Below are positions 22,730 through 30,999 of a DNA stretch of 32,879 nt, one piece after another. The stretch's first letter is position 1. Every line of letters starts with the position of its first letter. The notes under the pieces were generated by a model that made no database searches, was not told the DNA's origin, and saw only the letters and a list, made by a program, of their open reading frames with translations. A program made the translations under genes and the position numbers. This DNA is from a virus: positions 1 through 32,879 of the IMG/VR virus record IMGVR_UViG_3300042307_000554, one strand, 5' to 3'.

Positions 22730-22976
22730 ATATACAGAGGCTCAACTTAAAGCCCGTATGCGGTTTATTGTCGGTCTTACCCTGTCATTTACCTTGACGG
22801 TGATTGTGTGTGTGGTCCTGTATTCATTGGTCTTTGTCACGCAGCCCATTGGGGCGCAGGCAACTAATGACGCAGAGTTCTTTAAGCTAATCGTTCCCAT
22901 TGCTACATTTTTGACCGGCATCCTGTCAGGAATTATGCTCGATACAGACAGCAAGATTGGAGATAACAAAGAATGA
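22722..22976 (+). CDS. two-helix membrane protein, holin candidate, 84 aa
   Basis: Two clear membrane helices, about residues 15-39 and 53-73, with a short polar loop and a charged C terminus (DTDSKIGDNKE). It ends by overlapping the endolysin start by four bases, the usual place for the holin. Of the cassette's membrane genes it is the one nearest the endolysin and so the favoured holin. Confidence 0.65.
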   Translation: MSRYTEAQLKARMRFIVGLTLSFTLTVIVCVVLYSLVFVTQPIGAQATNDAEFFKLIVPIATFLTGILSGIMLDTDSKIGDNKE

Positions 22977-23575
22977 GCCTGGCATCTTTACAAGCTAAGA
23001 TTGGCGTTACGGCAGACGGGGTATTCGGCAAGGGTACGCTGAAGGCTGCGATGGCCTATTACAAGATGACGCCTGTTCAAGCTGCTCACTTCTTTGCCCA
23101 GACCGCCCATGAATCCGGCAACTTCAAAGCCTTCTCTGAGAACCTGAACTATTCTGAGGATGGTCTGCTTCGTGTGTTCCCTAAATACTTTGATGCTATC
23201 AAGGCAAGGCAGTATTCACGGCAACCTGAGCGCATTGCTAACCGTGTGTACGCTAACCGCATGGGTAACGGAGATGAGGCAAGCGGTGATGGATGGCGGT
23301 ATAAAGGCCGAGGGGCTTTACAGCTAACGGGCAAATCTAACTATAAGGACTTTGCTGACTGGCTTGGCAAGTCTATTGACCCTAACAATGTGGCTGACGA
23401 ATATGCCTTTGAATCTGCCAAATACTTCTTTGACAAGAACAAGCTGTGGTCGGTCTGTGACAAGGGAATTGACGATGCGACCATCCTTGCATTGACTAAG
23501 CGCATTAACGGCGGTACTCATGGGCTTGATGACCGTAAGGCCAAGACTAAACTTTACTATGGTTGGCTGACCTGA
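22973..23575 (+). CDS. endolysin, GH19 chitinase-type lysozyme
   Basis: A 200-residue muramidase-like enzyme of the GH19 group used by many Gram-negative phages. Residues 38-60 carry AHFFAQTAHESGNFKAF with catalytic E47; ANRMGNGDEASGDGW and YKGRGALQLTGKSNY follow, and the C-terminal part completes the fold. The first ~30 residues (IGVTADGVFGKGTLKAAM) look like a short peptidoglycan-binding repeat. No signal peptide, so it relies on a holin. It cleaves the peptidoglycan sugar chain at lysis. Confidence 0.9.
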   Translation: MSLASLQAKIGVTADGVFGKGTLKAAMAYYKMTPVQAAHFFAQTAHESGNFKAFSENLNYSEDGLLRVFPKYFDAIKARQYSRQPERIANRVYANRMGNGDEASGDGWRYKGRGALQLTGKSNYKDFADWLGKSIDPNNVADEYAFESAKYFFDKNKLWSVCDKGIDDATILALTKRINGGTHGLDDRKAKTKLYYGWLT

Positions 23576-23937
23576 TGATTCCTGTGCTGACTGCTTGGAA
23601 CATTGTTAAGGACAACTGGCGCATTGCGGTAGTGGTGGTTGTGCTGACGGCTATCTTTGCTCATGCTTTCTTTGGCTATCGTAAGGTGGCTCGATTAAAG
23701 GAACAGGTGGCGGTCTACGAGGCTGCGATTAACGAATACCGGCGGTTGGGTGACGAGCAAGCTAAGAAGGCCGTAGAGCAGGTTAAGGTGGTCGAGAAGC
23801 TCGTCTATATTGAGGACAAGAAAAGGAAGGAAGCTGATGAACAGATTAAGGTTATTTACAGGGACAATGCAGAGGCGCGTGATTGGGCTTCTACCCCTGT
23901 TCCTGGTGCTGTCGTTGACCGCCTGCGCGACTACTGA
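23575..23937 (+). CDS. Rz-like inner-membrane spanin (i-spanin)
   Basis: A 120-residue protein from the ATG at 23575 (TGATG overlap with the endolysin stop; the open frame from a TTG at 23563 is unneeded). One membrane helix lies at about residues 15-35, then a long coiled coil (LKEQVAVYEAAINEY and onwards) and a C terminus with DWASTPVPGAVVDRLRDY, a Pro-Val-Pro pattern typical of Rz. Together with the overlapping lipoprotein it would fuse the inner and outer membranes in the last step of lysis. Confidence 0.85.
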   Translation: MIPVLTAWNIVKDNWRIAVVVVVLTAIFAHAFFGYRKVARLKEQVAVYEAAINEYRRLGDEQAKKAVEQVKVVEKLVYIEDKKRKEADEQIKVIYRDNAEARDWASTPVPGAVVDRLRDY

Positions 23938-24121
23938 AGTCAAGGTAGTCCACAAGCCCCTGCCTGCCGACCTTGTTGGTGTGCGTGATGTATGCACATT
24001 GACCGAAGCCGGCCCCCTATTAAATGCTGACCTGGTTGTTGCATACTTGGATTGTGCCAGTAAGCTCAAGAAGGCTAATATGCGCTTTGATGCAATTCAA
24101 GAAATCACGGGGAAAGAGTAA
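23837..24121 (+). CDS. Rz1-like outer-membrane spanin lipoprotein (o-spanin)
   Basis: A 94-residue lipoprotein in another frame that overlaps the end of the Rz-like gene by 101 bases. The lipobox L-S-L-T-A-C30 lies at the end of a hydrophobic signal; the mature part has the short Pro-rich segment KPLPADLVG. Its ATG at 23837 follows AAGGAAG; ATG 23867 would give a tighter signal peptide and is also possible. Mature length is about 65 residues, longer than lambda Rz1 (40). Nested spanin genes like these identify a Gram-negative host. Confidence 0.85.
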   Translation: MNRLRLFTGTMQRRVIGLLPLFLVLSLTACATTEVKVVHKPLPADLVGVRDVCTLTEAGPLLNADLVVAYLDCASKLKKANMRFDAIQEITGKE

Positions 24122-24834
24122 TGGCTAACTGGCTGCAAACCGTAAAGACCAACCTTAGTGGTGAGAGGGGCAGAAACTTTGTAAAGGCAGGTGCTTCATT
24201 GTTAGTGGGCAACCCATTGGGTGCGGTCTACTATGGTGCAAAGGGCATCAATACACCGACACAAACTGGTTGGGGTAGCGCAATCAGCAAGACCCCGTAC
24301 AATCAGCCCATTGGTGGCAGTCAGCAGCCTAGTGTCCAGGACTTTTATAATCAAATCCCTACACTAGCATCGGGCTTGTTTAGTCCAAGTATTCCGAAGG
24401 GTGACTACGGCACGACTGTCCAGGATTTCAGCAACACCTTCAGCGCACCTACGGGTTCGGGTCTGCCGATGCCACAAGAGCAGCAAGCACCGCAGGCACA
24501 AGCACCGCAAGCACCGCAACAGGAAGCACCACAGCCCATAGCACCGCGAATCACCCCACAGAAGATGCCGATGCCTAGCGACCTAGACGCAATCATGGCA
24601 CAACTGAATCCGCAGGGCATGGGGGGTTATCAGAGCCGAGCTATGCCAACCCCAATTAACCCGATGACTTCCAACAAGGGCTACTTTGACATGAACAAGG
24701 CCGGTACTGTCGGTGGCAACTATGTCCAGGGCGCAGGTTGGATGACTGACGCTGCGAGGGCTTTTGGTCTAAAGCCTGAAGATTTAGAGTTCCAAGCCAT
24801 GATGAATCAACGCATTGCAGGTATGTATGCCTAA
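24121..24834 (+). CDS. Pro/Gln-rich virion-type protein, 237 aa
   Basis: N-terminal part hydrophobic and Gly/Ala-rich (FVKAGASLLVGNPLGAVYYG). Residues about 117-141 form an APQ/PQQ repeat (PQEQQAPQAQAP and after), and the C-terminal part is Met/Asn/Gly-rich. The composition is like that of the gp20-like protein and the head-interior proteins of this phage. It lies between the spanins and the ADP-ribosyltransferase-like gene, overlapping the latter by 8 bases. It might be a packaged or ejected protein; no family recognised. Confidence 0.55.
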   Translation: MANWLQTVKTNLSGERGRNFVKAGASLLVGNPLGAVYYGAKGINTPTQTGWGSAISKTPYNQPIGGSQQPSVQDFYNQIPTLASGLFSPSIPKGDYGTTVQDFSNTFSAPTGSGLPMPQEQQAPQAQAPQAPQQEAPQPIAPRITPQKMPMPSDLDAIMAQLNPQGMGGYQSRAMPTPINPMTSNKGYFDMNKAGTVGGNYVQGAGWMTDAARAFGLKPEDLEFQAMMNQRIAGMYA

Positions 24835-26287
24835 GACGCAAGCCAAACGAGGAATGTCCCCAAGAGAGCTTGATGCTCTCAGAAGGCAGTTTGTTGCCGA
24901 GCAGAAGCAGGCAGACTCCGCATCCAAGTGGCAGCTTGCCAATGACATTGTTTCGGGCATTAACGACATTGTGGGTCGTGGAGTAATAGCCCCTATTCTT
25001 GGTATGCCTGGTGACATCAATCAGGCCATTTATGACGCAGGTGCTTGGGTCAACAACAAGATTAAGGATGTCGAGGTTGCGACTGGCATGGTCAAGCAGC
25101 CAAGATATGTGCAGCCTTCCCAGGGCAATGCCTACTTAGGCTCTGAGGACATCGGAAACAGGATGCAACAGGCAGGTCTTGTATCGTCTGAGCGCAGACC
25201 TAAGACCGAGTTAGCTGCAAGTTTTGTCAGCCCTAGTGCTGTTGCAAAGACCGCTATCAACGCGCCTAAGACCGCCATGAATATGCTACGGATGGCTGAG
25301 AACCTAGAAGCCCCTAGCCGTGGTGTGCGTAACGCTCAGGGTATGTATATCCCCCGTGGTCAGATGGGCGCAATCGAGAACCTATTTCACGGCTCACCGC
25401 ATACCTTTGACCGTTTCGACCTGAGCAAGATGGGGACAGGCGAGGGCGCACAGGCCTACGGGTATGGCGCGTATTTGGCTGAATCCCCTGATGTCGCTAA
25501 AACATATGCGCCAAGAGATATAACATTTGAAAATAAAGTAATGCAGCTATATAAACAGGCAGAAAAGTCTGGTGATTATGATTCAATGTCTGTATATGAA
25601 AATTATCTGATACAGAAGCAGCCAGAAGAAATACTTGCTCAAATAAATGATGTAGAAAGTGGTATTTCAGATTCTCAGAAGAAAAAAATGCTTTCCGCCT
25701 ATAAAAAAGCAGAGGCTTTATATCAGAATCAGAAGGGTACTGGACTTTACCAAGCCCGTCTTGCATGGCCTGATGCTGCCCGTGAAGCATCCGACCCATT
25801 GAGTGATAAGCACTTCTTGGACTGGGATAAGCCGTTGAGTGAGCAGCCTGACATTGCCAAAATAATCTATGGCGACAGGGTTGATGCTTTTGGAAACCCG
25901 ATGCCGCTTAGTTCTTATGATAAGTACACGGGCGCAATGGCATACGAGGATTATGCGGCGAGAATGGGTAAAGGCGCATTAGAACGGCGTGATGGACTTT
26001 TAGCCAAATATGGCATTGACCCCAAAGCACCATTTTCTGAGTGGAAAACCGCGCTTGGCAAAATGACCCCAGACGACAGGGCAGAGTTTACTTCAATCGC
26101 ATCTGAAGTTGACCGCACCGCAACATCTAGGCCCGCATCAATTGCTCTCCGAGAAGCTGGCATCCCAGGCATCCGCTACCTTGACGCAGGCTCTCGTGGC
26201 GCAGGCGAAGGCTCACGGAACTATGTCGTATTTGATGACAAGCTGATTGACATAGTAAGCCGGAATAATCAGCCAATTAAGAAATAA
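24827..26287 (+). CDS. ADP-ribosyltransferase-like (ART-PolyVal type) phage protein
   Basis: A 486-residue protein from the ATG at 24827. The N-terminal ~180 residues are helical, with Gly/Ala-rich stretches like ejection proteins. From residue 185 there is an ART-type domain: LFHGSPHTFDRFDL (candidate H188), GYGAYLAES (Y216) and, at the C-terminal end, GIRYLDAGSRGAGE and RNYVVFDDKLIDIV. These match the polyvalent-protein ADP-ribosyltransferase pattern found in phage-encoded toxins. Residues about 224-303 are encoded by an AT-rich segment (see findings). It lies next to scaffold and coat, so the protein could be packaged and injected to modify a host target. The catalytic Glu is not confidently placed and activity is unproven. 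Confidence 0.68.
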   Translation: MPKTQAKRGMSPRELDALRRQFVAEQKQADSASKWQLANDIVSGINDIVGRGVIAPILGMPGDINQAIYDAGAWVNNKIKDVEVATGMVKQPRYVQPSQGNAYLGSEDIGNRMQQAGLVSSERRPKTELAASFVSPSAVAKTAINAPKTAMNMLRMAENLEAPSRGVRNAQGMYIPRGQMGAIENLFHGSPHTFDRFDLSKMGTGEGAQAYGYGAYLAESPDVAKTYAPRDITFENKVMQLYKQAEKSGDYDSMSVYENYLIQKQPEEILAQINDVESGISDSQKKKMLSAYKKAEALYQNQKGTGLYQARLAWPDAAREASDPLSDKHFLDWDKPLSEQPDIAKIIYGDRVDAFGNPMPLSSYDKYTGAMAYEDYAARMGKGALERRDGLLAKYGIDPKAPFSEWKTALGKMTPDDRAEFTSIASEVDRTATSRPASIALREAGIPGIRYLDAGSRGAGEGSRNYVVFDDKLIDIVSRNNQPIKK

Positions 26288-26303
26288 CACACAAAGGTGA
26301 TTT

Positions 26304-26552
26304 ATGAACGAAAAGATGATGCAAATGATTGAGATGATGCTGACCAAGCATAAGGCCATGAAGCACGGTGGCAAGCCTGGTAAATACGGCAAGGAAGCCG
26401 ATGATATGGAAGAAGGCGACATGGAAGAAGGCTACGAGGAAGAGGGCTACGGTGAGGATGGCGAGGATGAAACCGAGGTCACCATCAAGTTTTGTGGCAA
26501 GGATGCCATGAAAAAAGCCCATGACCTGCTAATGGCAAGCTATAAGAAGTAA
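26304..26552 (+). CDS. acidic small protein before the scaffold, 82 aa
   Basis: An N-terminal Met/Lys-rich helix (MNEKMMQMIEMMLTKHKAMK) is followed by a Glu/Asp/Gly-rich middle (DDMEEGDMEEGYEEEGYGED) and a strand-helix C terminus (VTIKFCGKDAMKKAHDLL). The acidic block may interact with basic head proteins. No family recognised. It precedes the scaffold, so a head-assembly role is plausible only from context. Confidence 0.6.
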   Translation: MNEKMMQMIEMMLTKHKAMKHGGKPGKYGKEADDMEEGDMEEGYEEEGYGEDGEDETEVTIKFCGKDAMKKAHDLLMASYKK

Positions 26553-26612
26553 TGTGCTAAATACTGCATATATTGACTATCAGTAATATGTAGGGCAAAA
26601 CACAAACACCTA

Positions 26613-26629
26613 CCAATGGGTTTCATTGG
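26613..26629. other. hairpin in the scaffold leader
   Basis: CCAATG and CATTGG (26613-26618, 26624-26629) form a perfect 6-bp stem with a five-base loop, about 20 bases before the scaffold ATG at 26651. There is no U tract, so it is not a terminator; it may affect mRNA stability or translation. Confidence 0.4.
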
Positions 26630-26650
26630 GCATAAATCTTAGGTATTCCT

Positions 26651-27460
26651 ATGCAAATTGAAAACGAATCCGTGTTAGATAACACCGCATTATCCGAAGC
26701 TGACGCACAAGCTGAAGCAGAACAGGCAGAATCGGAAACTGTCGAAGCTGAAGATGACTCTGACTCCGATGAGGGCGATGATGCCCCAAAAAAGAGTAAG
26801 AAGATTCAGAAGCGCATTGATGAAATCACTAAAGCAAGGCGAGAAGCAGAACGAGAACGCGACTTTTGGCGACTCCAGGCTGAACAACGGGCTGCAGCAG
26901 AATCCCAACAATACTCTGTTGGACAGAAGCCTACCCTTGAGCAGTTTGACTACGACCAAGAGCAGTATCTTGAAGCCCTGGCTGACTATAAGCTGCAAAG
27001 CAAACTGGCAGAAAAAGAAGCCCAGTCACGCACACAGCAAGTAAATCAGCACGAGTTTCAAGAGGTTCAGCAGTTTAAGCAGCGCGAGTATGAGGTTATG
27101 TCGGAGTTTCCCGACTATCAGCAGAAAGTGTATGCAAACGATGTCCCTATCACCGATACGATGGCAAAAGCCATTCGCGTAGATGAAAACGGTGCAAGGG
27201 TCGCATACTTCTTAGCCACCTATAAGGATATTGCTTATCGTGTTGCCAACCTTTCACCAAGAGAACAATTCCTGGCGATTGGCGACATTAGTGAGAAAAT
27301 CAACCAGGCAACAAGTGCATCTGCTGCCGGTAAAGTATCAAATGCCCCCAGTCCTGTTCCGTCTGTTTCATCCCGTGGTGGCGCGGTATCTAAGTCACCC
27401 GATAAGATGTCAATGGATGAATGGATGAAGTGGCGAAGCAAACAACTATCTAAACGCTAA
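26651..27460 (+). CDS. scaffolding protein (P22 gp8-like)
   Basis: A 269-residue, highly charged, helical protein placed directly before the coat gene, as P22 gp8 (303 aa) is. The N-terminal ~55 residues are strongly acidic (EAEDDSDSDEGDDAPKK). A long helical/coiled region with KRIDEITKARREAERERDFW and many Gln/Glu follows, and the C terminus is basic (DEWMKWRSKQLSKR), matching the coat-binding helix-turn-helix end of P22 scaffold. It should guide coat assembly and leave before DNA packaging. Confidence 0.82.
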   Translation: MQIENESVLDNTALSEADAQAEAEQAESETVEAEDDSDSDEGDDAPKKSKKIQKRIDEITKARREAERERDFWRLQAEQRAAAESQQYSVGQKPTLEQFDYDQEQYLEALADYKLQSKLAEKEAQSRTQQVNQHEFQEVQQFKQREYEVMSEFPDYQQKVYANDVPITDTMAKAIRVDENGARVAYFLATYKDIAYRVANLSPREQFLAIGDISEKINQATSASAAGKVSNAPSPVPSVSSRGGAVSKSPDKMSMDEWMKWRSKQLSKR

Positions 27461-27488
27461 TCAACTTCAATTTTCAAAGGAATAAGTA

Positions 27489-28667
27489 ATGAGCAATACC
27501 ATTCTCACCCCTGATATGATTACTAAGGAAGCCCTGCGCATCCTTCACCAGAAGGCCAACTTCATCGGCTCGATGAACCGTGCCTATGACGACTCGTTTG
27601 CCCAATCCGGTGCTAAAATCGGTGACAGCCTGCGTATCCGTCTGCCGAACCGTTATACCGTTCGTACTGGTGCTACCCTGTCTGCTCAAGACACCACCGA
27701 GCAAGCTACCACCCTGCAAGTTAGCACCCAAAAAGGTGTTGACCTGAACTTCACTTCCAACGAGCTGACCCTGTCCCTTGACGATTTCAGCAAGCGCATC
27801 CTTGAACCGGCTATGGCTCAACTGGCTGCTTCTGTTGAGTCTGATGCCTTCAACATGGTCAAAGATGTTCCGAATGTGGTCGGTGCTTCCGGTTCTGCCA
27901 CTACCTTCAAGAATGTCCTGGAAGCCCGTAAGAAGCTGTCCGACAACCTTGCCCCGAACGCTGAACGCCGTCTTATCCTGAACACCCAGGACAATGTGGA
28001 CTTGGTTGATTCGCTGAAAGGTCTGTTCCAAGACAGCTCGACCATTTCGCAGCAGTATAAAGAAGGCATGGTCGGCAAGACTGCCGGCTTTGATGCCATC
28101 TACGAAAACACCCTGATTCCGAACTTTACCAATGGCGCAGGCGCAAGTTACCTGGTCAACGGTGCTGCTCAGTCTGGTGCTTCGCTGATTGTCGATACTG
28201 GTACTGGCGCGATGCCGAAGGGTACTGTGTTCTCCATTGCCAATGTGTTCGCGGTTCACCCTGAATCCCGCCTGTCTACTGGCATTGTGCAGCAATTCGT
28301 TGTGACTGCCGACTACGCAGGTGGCGCAGGTACTGTGTCCATCTATCCGAGCATTGTGGCTTCGGGTGCGCTGCAAACTGTCAACGCTGTTCCGGCTGAC
28401 AATGCTGCTATCACCGTCTACAACACCGCTTCGGATGTCACCACGACTTCGTTGGCCTTCCACAAAGATGCCTTCACCTTCGCTACCGCCGACCTGGTCA
28501 TGCCGAAAGGCGTGGACTTCGCTGCCCGTGAAGTGTATGACGGTATCAGCATCCGCGTGGTTCGCCAGTACGATGTCAACTCGGACAGCTTCCCGTGCCG
28601 TTTGGATATCCTGTACGGTTACAAGGCAATCCGTCCGCAGTTGGCTTGCCGTATCCAGTCCAACTAA
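27489..28667 (+). CDS. major capsid (coat) protein, P22 gp5-like
   Basis: A 392-residue coat protein, slightly shorter than P22 gp5 (430 aa). It starts MSNTILTPDMITKEALRILHQ, has an N-arm, an FIGSMNRAYDDSF segment and an LRIRLPNRY strand, then a Gly/Ala/Thr-rich insertion (about residues 215-325) where P22 has its I-domain, and ends in a beta-rich part. Codons are strongly C-ending, as expected for the most highly expressed gene. A strong terminator lies 32 bases after the stop. Confidence 0.9.
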   Translation: MSNTILTPDMITKEALRILHQKANFIGSMNRAYDDSFAQSGAKIGDSLRIRLPNRYTVRTGATLSAQDTTEQATTLQVSTQKGVDLNFTSNELTLSLDDFSKRILEPAMAQLAASVESDAFNMVKDVPNVVGASGSATTFKNVLEARKKLSDNLAPNAERRLILNTQDNVDLVDSLKGLFQDSSTISQQYKEGMVGKTAGFDAIYENTLIPNFTNGAGASYLVNGAAQSGASLIVDTGTGAMPKGTVFSIANVFAVHPESRLSTGIVQQFVVTADYAGGAGTVSIYPSIVASGALQTVNAVPADNAAITVYNTASDVTTTSLAFHKDAFTFATADLVMPKGVDFAAREVYDGISIRVVRQYDVNSDSFPCRLDILYGYKAIRPQLACRIQSN

Positions 28668-28698
28668 GGGTTGTTTTACATACCTTTGTAGTAATAAG

Positions 28699-28727
28699 AT
28701 GGGGGGTAGAAATACCCCCCATTTTTT
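28699..28727 (+). terminator. rho-independent terminator after the coat gene
   Basis: A 10-bp stem (28699-28708 with 28713-28722, six G-C pairs) has a GAAA loop and is followed by a U tract (28722-28727). It points only rightward. The next gene begins at 28739 with no clear promoter in the remaining 11 bases, so tail genes depend on readthrough or on a promoter inside the coat gene. Confidence 0.88.
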
Positions 28728-28738
28728 AAGGGAAGATT

Positions 28739-29137
28739 ATGGTAACCGTAGGTGATTTAATTAAGGCTTCGTTCTATCGAGCCGGTATCCGCGACAACAG
28801 CCAAGAGATTGAGGGCGATGACATCACTCGCGGTATTGAAACCCTTAACCTACTGATGCACCGACTTGAGGCTGACGGCCTTGAGATTTCATGGGTAGAT
28901 GTGACTACCGCAAACGACACCCTGTATGTTCTAAACAAGCACAAACGGGCAATGATTTATATCCTGGGCATGGACTTGCTATCCGAGTATCAGCTTGAGC
29001 CGACTCAAATGTTCGCTGCTGCTGCCGATGATGCCTATTCGACCATGCTGCGCGATGCCTACGCAAATGCCCCTGTAATGAACAATGTTGACCAACTGCC
29101 ACAGACTTATATGTATTTCACCATAGTGAATGGGTAA
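28739..29137 (+). CDS. head-tail connector (P22 gp4-like tail accessory factor)
   Basis: A 132-residue helical protein right after the coat, in the position of P22 gp4 (166 aa), which closes the portal ring. The pattern VGDLIKASFYRAGIRD, IEGDDITRGIETLNLLMHR and an LNKHKRAMIYILGMDLLSEY helix is typical of these adaptors. It has a good AAGGGAAG ribosome-binding site. Confidence 0.83.
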   Translation: MVTVGDLIKASFYRAGIRDNSQEIEGDDITRGIETLNLLMHRLEADGLEISWVDVTTANDTLYVLNKHKRAMIYILGMDLLSEYQLEPTQMFAAAADDAYSTMLRDAYANAPVMNNVDQLPQTYMYFTIVNG

Positions 29138-29140
29138 CAA

Positions 29141-30556
29141 ATGGCTCTCACACCTGTCAACATACTTGGCGGTTTTTACACAGACGACACCCTGCCCGTA
29201 GCGAACCAGGATACGGTCAACTACATCCCTGAGATTGTAGAAGTGGCTGACGGGGCGCGTAGTCCTGTCCTTCTAAAGACCGTTCCGGCGAACAAGGCGA
29301 TTACCCTGAACTCGTGGGATACTGGCGCGACACAGGCTACCCTGGTCGTTGATAACACCCTTTACATTGTGGTTGACGGGGCTTTGTTCCGTGTCGGCTT
29401 TCATGTAAACAGCGCGACCATGTATCCGGCAACAGGGACTAAGACTAGCGTGTTTGGTTCAGGCCGTTGCTACATGGACTTTATGCAGAACGGGACTGGC
29501 TACGACATCAGCATTTATAGCGGTCAGAACGGCTATGTCTACAATACGACCAATGATACCCTGACTCAAATTGTGGACTTTGGCGGCTCGATAGCCTGCA
29601 ACTTCCTTGACCAATACATGATTGGTGTAAAGCCCGATGGCACATCTTGGTTCACTTCTGATGTCGCAGACCCCCTGACCTTCAGCGCATTTGACCAGTA
29701 TTCATCTGAGGCTTCCCCTGACCGCATTGTGGGCTTGGCTGTCACGAGCCGTGAGGTTTGGGTCTTTAACCAAAGCACCATTGAAACCTTCTACAACGCA
29801 GGGACTAGCTTTCAGCGCAATAACGGCACGGTGATTCAGCGCGGTTGTTCGGCACGGGGTTCGATTCAAGTCATTAACGGCACACCCTTTTGGCTTGGCG
29901 ATGACGGCTCTGTTTACCTGGCTAACGGGTATCAACCGCAGCGTATCAGCACCCATGCTATTGAGGCCGAGATTGGCAAGTCCCAGGACATCTCCACGGC
30001 TCACAGCTACTTTTGGGAATCCCGTGGTCACCTTGTCTACTGCCTGACCATTCAGGATGGCATGACCTTCTGCTACGACATCAGTACGCAGATTTGGCAT
30101 CGGCGCGAGTCCTTTGGGGCTAGTAACAGCAACACCTGGGATGTCGCGCGTGTTGGGAACAAGCTGTATAACATCAACCGAAACGATAGCAACCTGTACC
30201 TGTTTGACTGGGACTACTACCGCGATGACGATGCAAGCAATATGCTTGTGTGCAAGCGCAGGTCACAGTATTTCCACAACAACCAACAATTCCTACGCTG
30301 TAACAGTATGCAACTGGTAATGAATACGGGCGATGTGCCTGCCAATACCACGAGTGAGGTGCTGTTCCGCTATTCCGATGACTTTGGGCGCACATTCAAC
30401 AACTACCGCAAGGTGACCCTGGGCGATGTGGGCGAATACAACAAGAAGCTGCAATTCTATAACTTAGGCCGTATGGAAGTCCGTCTGTTTGAGATATCCA
30501 CAAGCGGTAACAGCCGCCGTGAACTGATTGCTGCGATTCTTGACCTGACGCAATGA
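29141..30556 (+). CDS. packaged DNA stabilisation protein (P22 gp10-like)
   Basis: A 471-residue beta-rich protein, matching the length of P22 gp10 (472 aa) and its place after gp4. It starts MALTPVNILGGFYTDDTLPV and has repeated strand motifs (FVYN/YIVVDG/LYIV types, e.g. IVGLAVTSREVWVFNQSTIE and TPFWLGDDGSVYLANG) that make beta-propeller-like repeats. In P22 gp10 forms the ring that holds packaged DNA and the tail needle. Confidence 0.86.
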   Translation: MALTPVNILGGFYTDDTLPVANQDTVNYIPEIVEVADGARSPVLLKTVPANKAITLNSWDTGATQATLVVDNTLYIVVDGALFRVGFHVNSATMYPATGTKTSVFGSGRCYMDFMQNGTGYDISIYSGQNGYVYNTTNDTLTQIVDFGGSIACNFLDQYMIGVKPDGTSWFTSDVADPLTFSAFDQYSSEASPDRIVGLAVTSREVWVFNQSTIETFYNAGTSFQRNNGTVIQRGCSARGSIQVINGTPFWLGDDGSVYLANGYQPQRISTHAIEAEIGKSQDISTAHSYFWESRGHLVYCLTIQDGMTFCYDISTQIWHRRESFGASNSNTWDVARVGNKLYNINRNDSNLYLFDWDYYRDDDASNMLVCKRRSQYFHNNQQFLRCNSMQLVMNTGDVPANTTSEVLFRYSDDFGRTFNNYRKVTLGDVGEYNKKLQFYNLGRMEVRLFEISTSGNSRRELIAAILDLTQ

Positions 30557-30999
30557 TTAACCTTCTGCCCCATATCCGCATCAAGTTTATTAACGATGAC
30601 GGGACTCCAACTAAGGACTTCTATGACTTCCTTAGAGAGCTGAACGCGACTCAGATTCCTGTGGGCGGTATCATTGCAGCCCTGACAAACACAGCACCAA
30701 CGGGCTACCTGGCAACCGGCACGACTTACAGCCGAACCCAATACCCGAAGCTGTATGATGTATTAGGCACAGAAACCATCCCTTCGGTATCAGACGGTAT
30801 GTACCTAGCGGATGCAGGAGAATCTGCGGTTGGGTCGTACTTCGGAAACAATACACTTGGCCTGCTTCACATCCATGCCTTCACAACCGTGGCTTCAGGA
30901 ACAGGGGCTAGCGTGTCAGGGGCTAACCAGGGAAACATGGCTACCGTTGATAATCGCCCCAGAACGCTCGGTGTGCGGTTTTATGTGAGGGCTGAGTGA
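30553..30999 (+). CDS. collar-domain tail-tip protein in the gp26 position
   Basis: A 148-residue protein where P22 carries the tail needle gp26 (233 aa). After a charged N terminus with FINDDGTPTKDFYDFLREL, it has a tail-collar-type domain (GGIIAALTNTAPTGYLATGT, then YPKLYDVLGT, and a DNRPRTLGVRFYVRAE end). It is shorter than gp26 and lacks its long coiled-coil shaft, so it may be a simpler plug or knob. It overlaps the gp10-like stop by four bases and the gp14-like start by four. Confidence 0.75.
   Translation: MINLLPHIRIKFINDDGTPTKDFYDFLRELNATQIPVGGIIAALTNTAPTGYLATGTTYSRTQYPKLYDVLGTETIPSVSDGMYLADAGESAVGSYFGNNTLGLLHIHAFTTVASGTGASVSGANQGNMATVDNRPRTLGVRFYVRAE

Noticed and set aside
24478-24540. 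Short repeats rich in CACCGCAA as a possible CRISPR or iteron array
   Set aside because: They encode the APQ/PQQ repeat in frame and have no spacers or constant repeat length.
27474-28463. A 329-codon open frame on the minus strand over the coat gene
   Set aside because: It is a mirror of the strongly biased coat codons; no domain and no ribosome-binding site.
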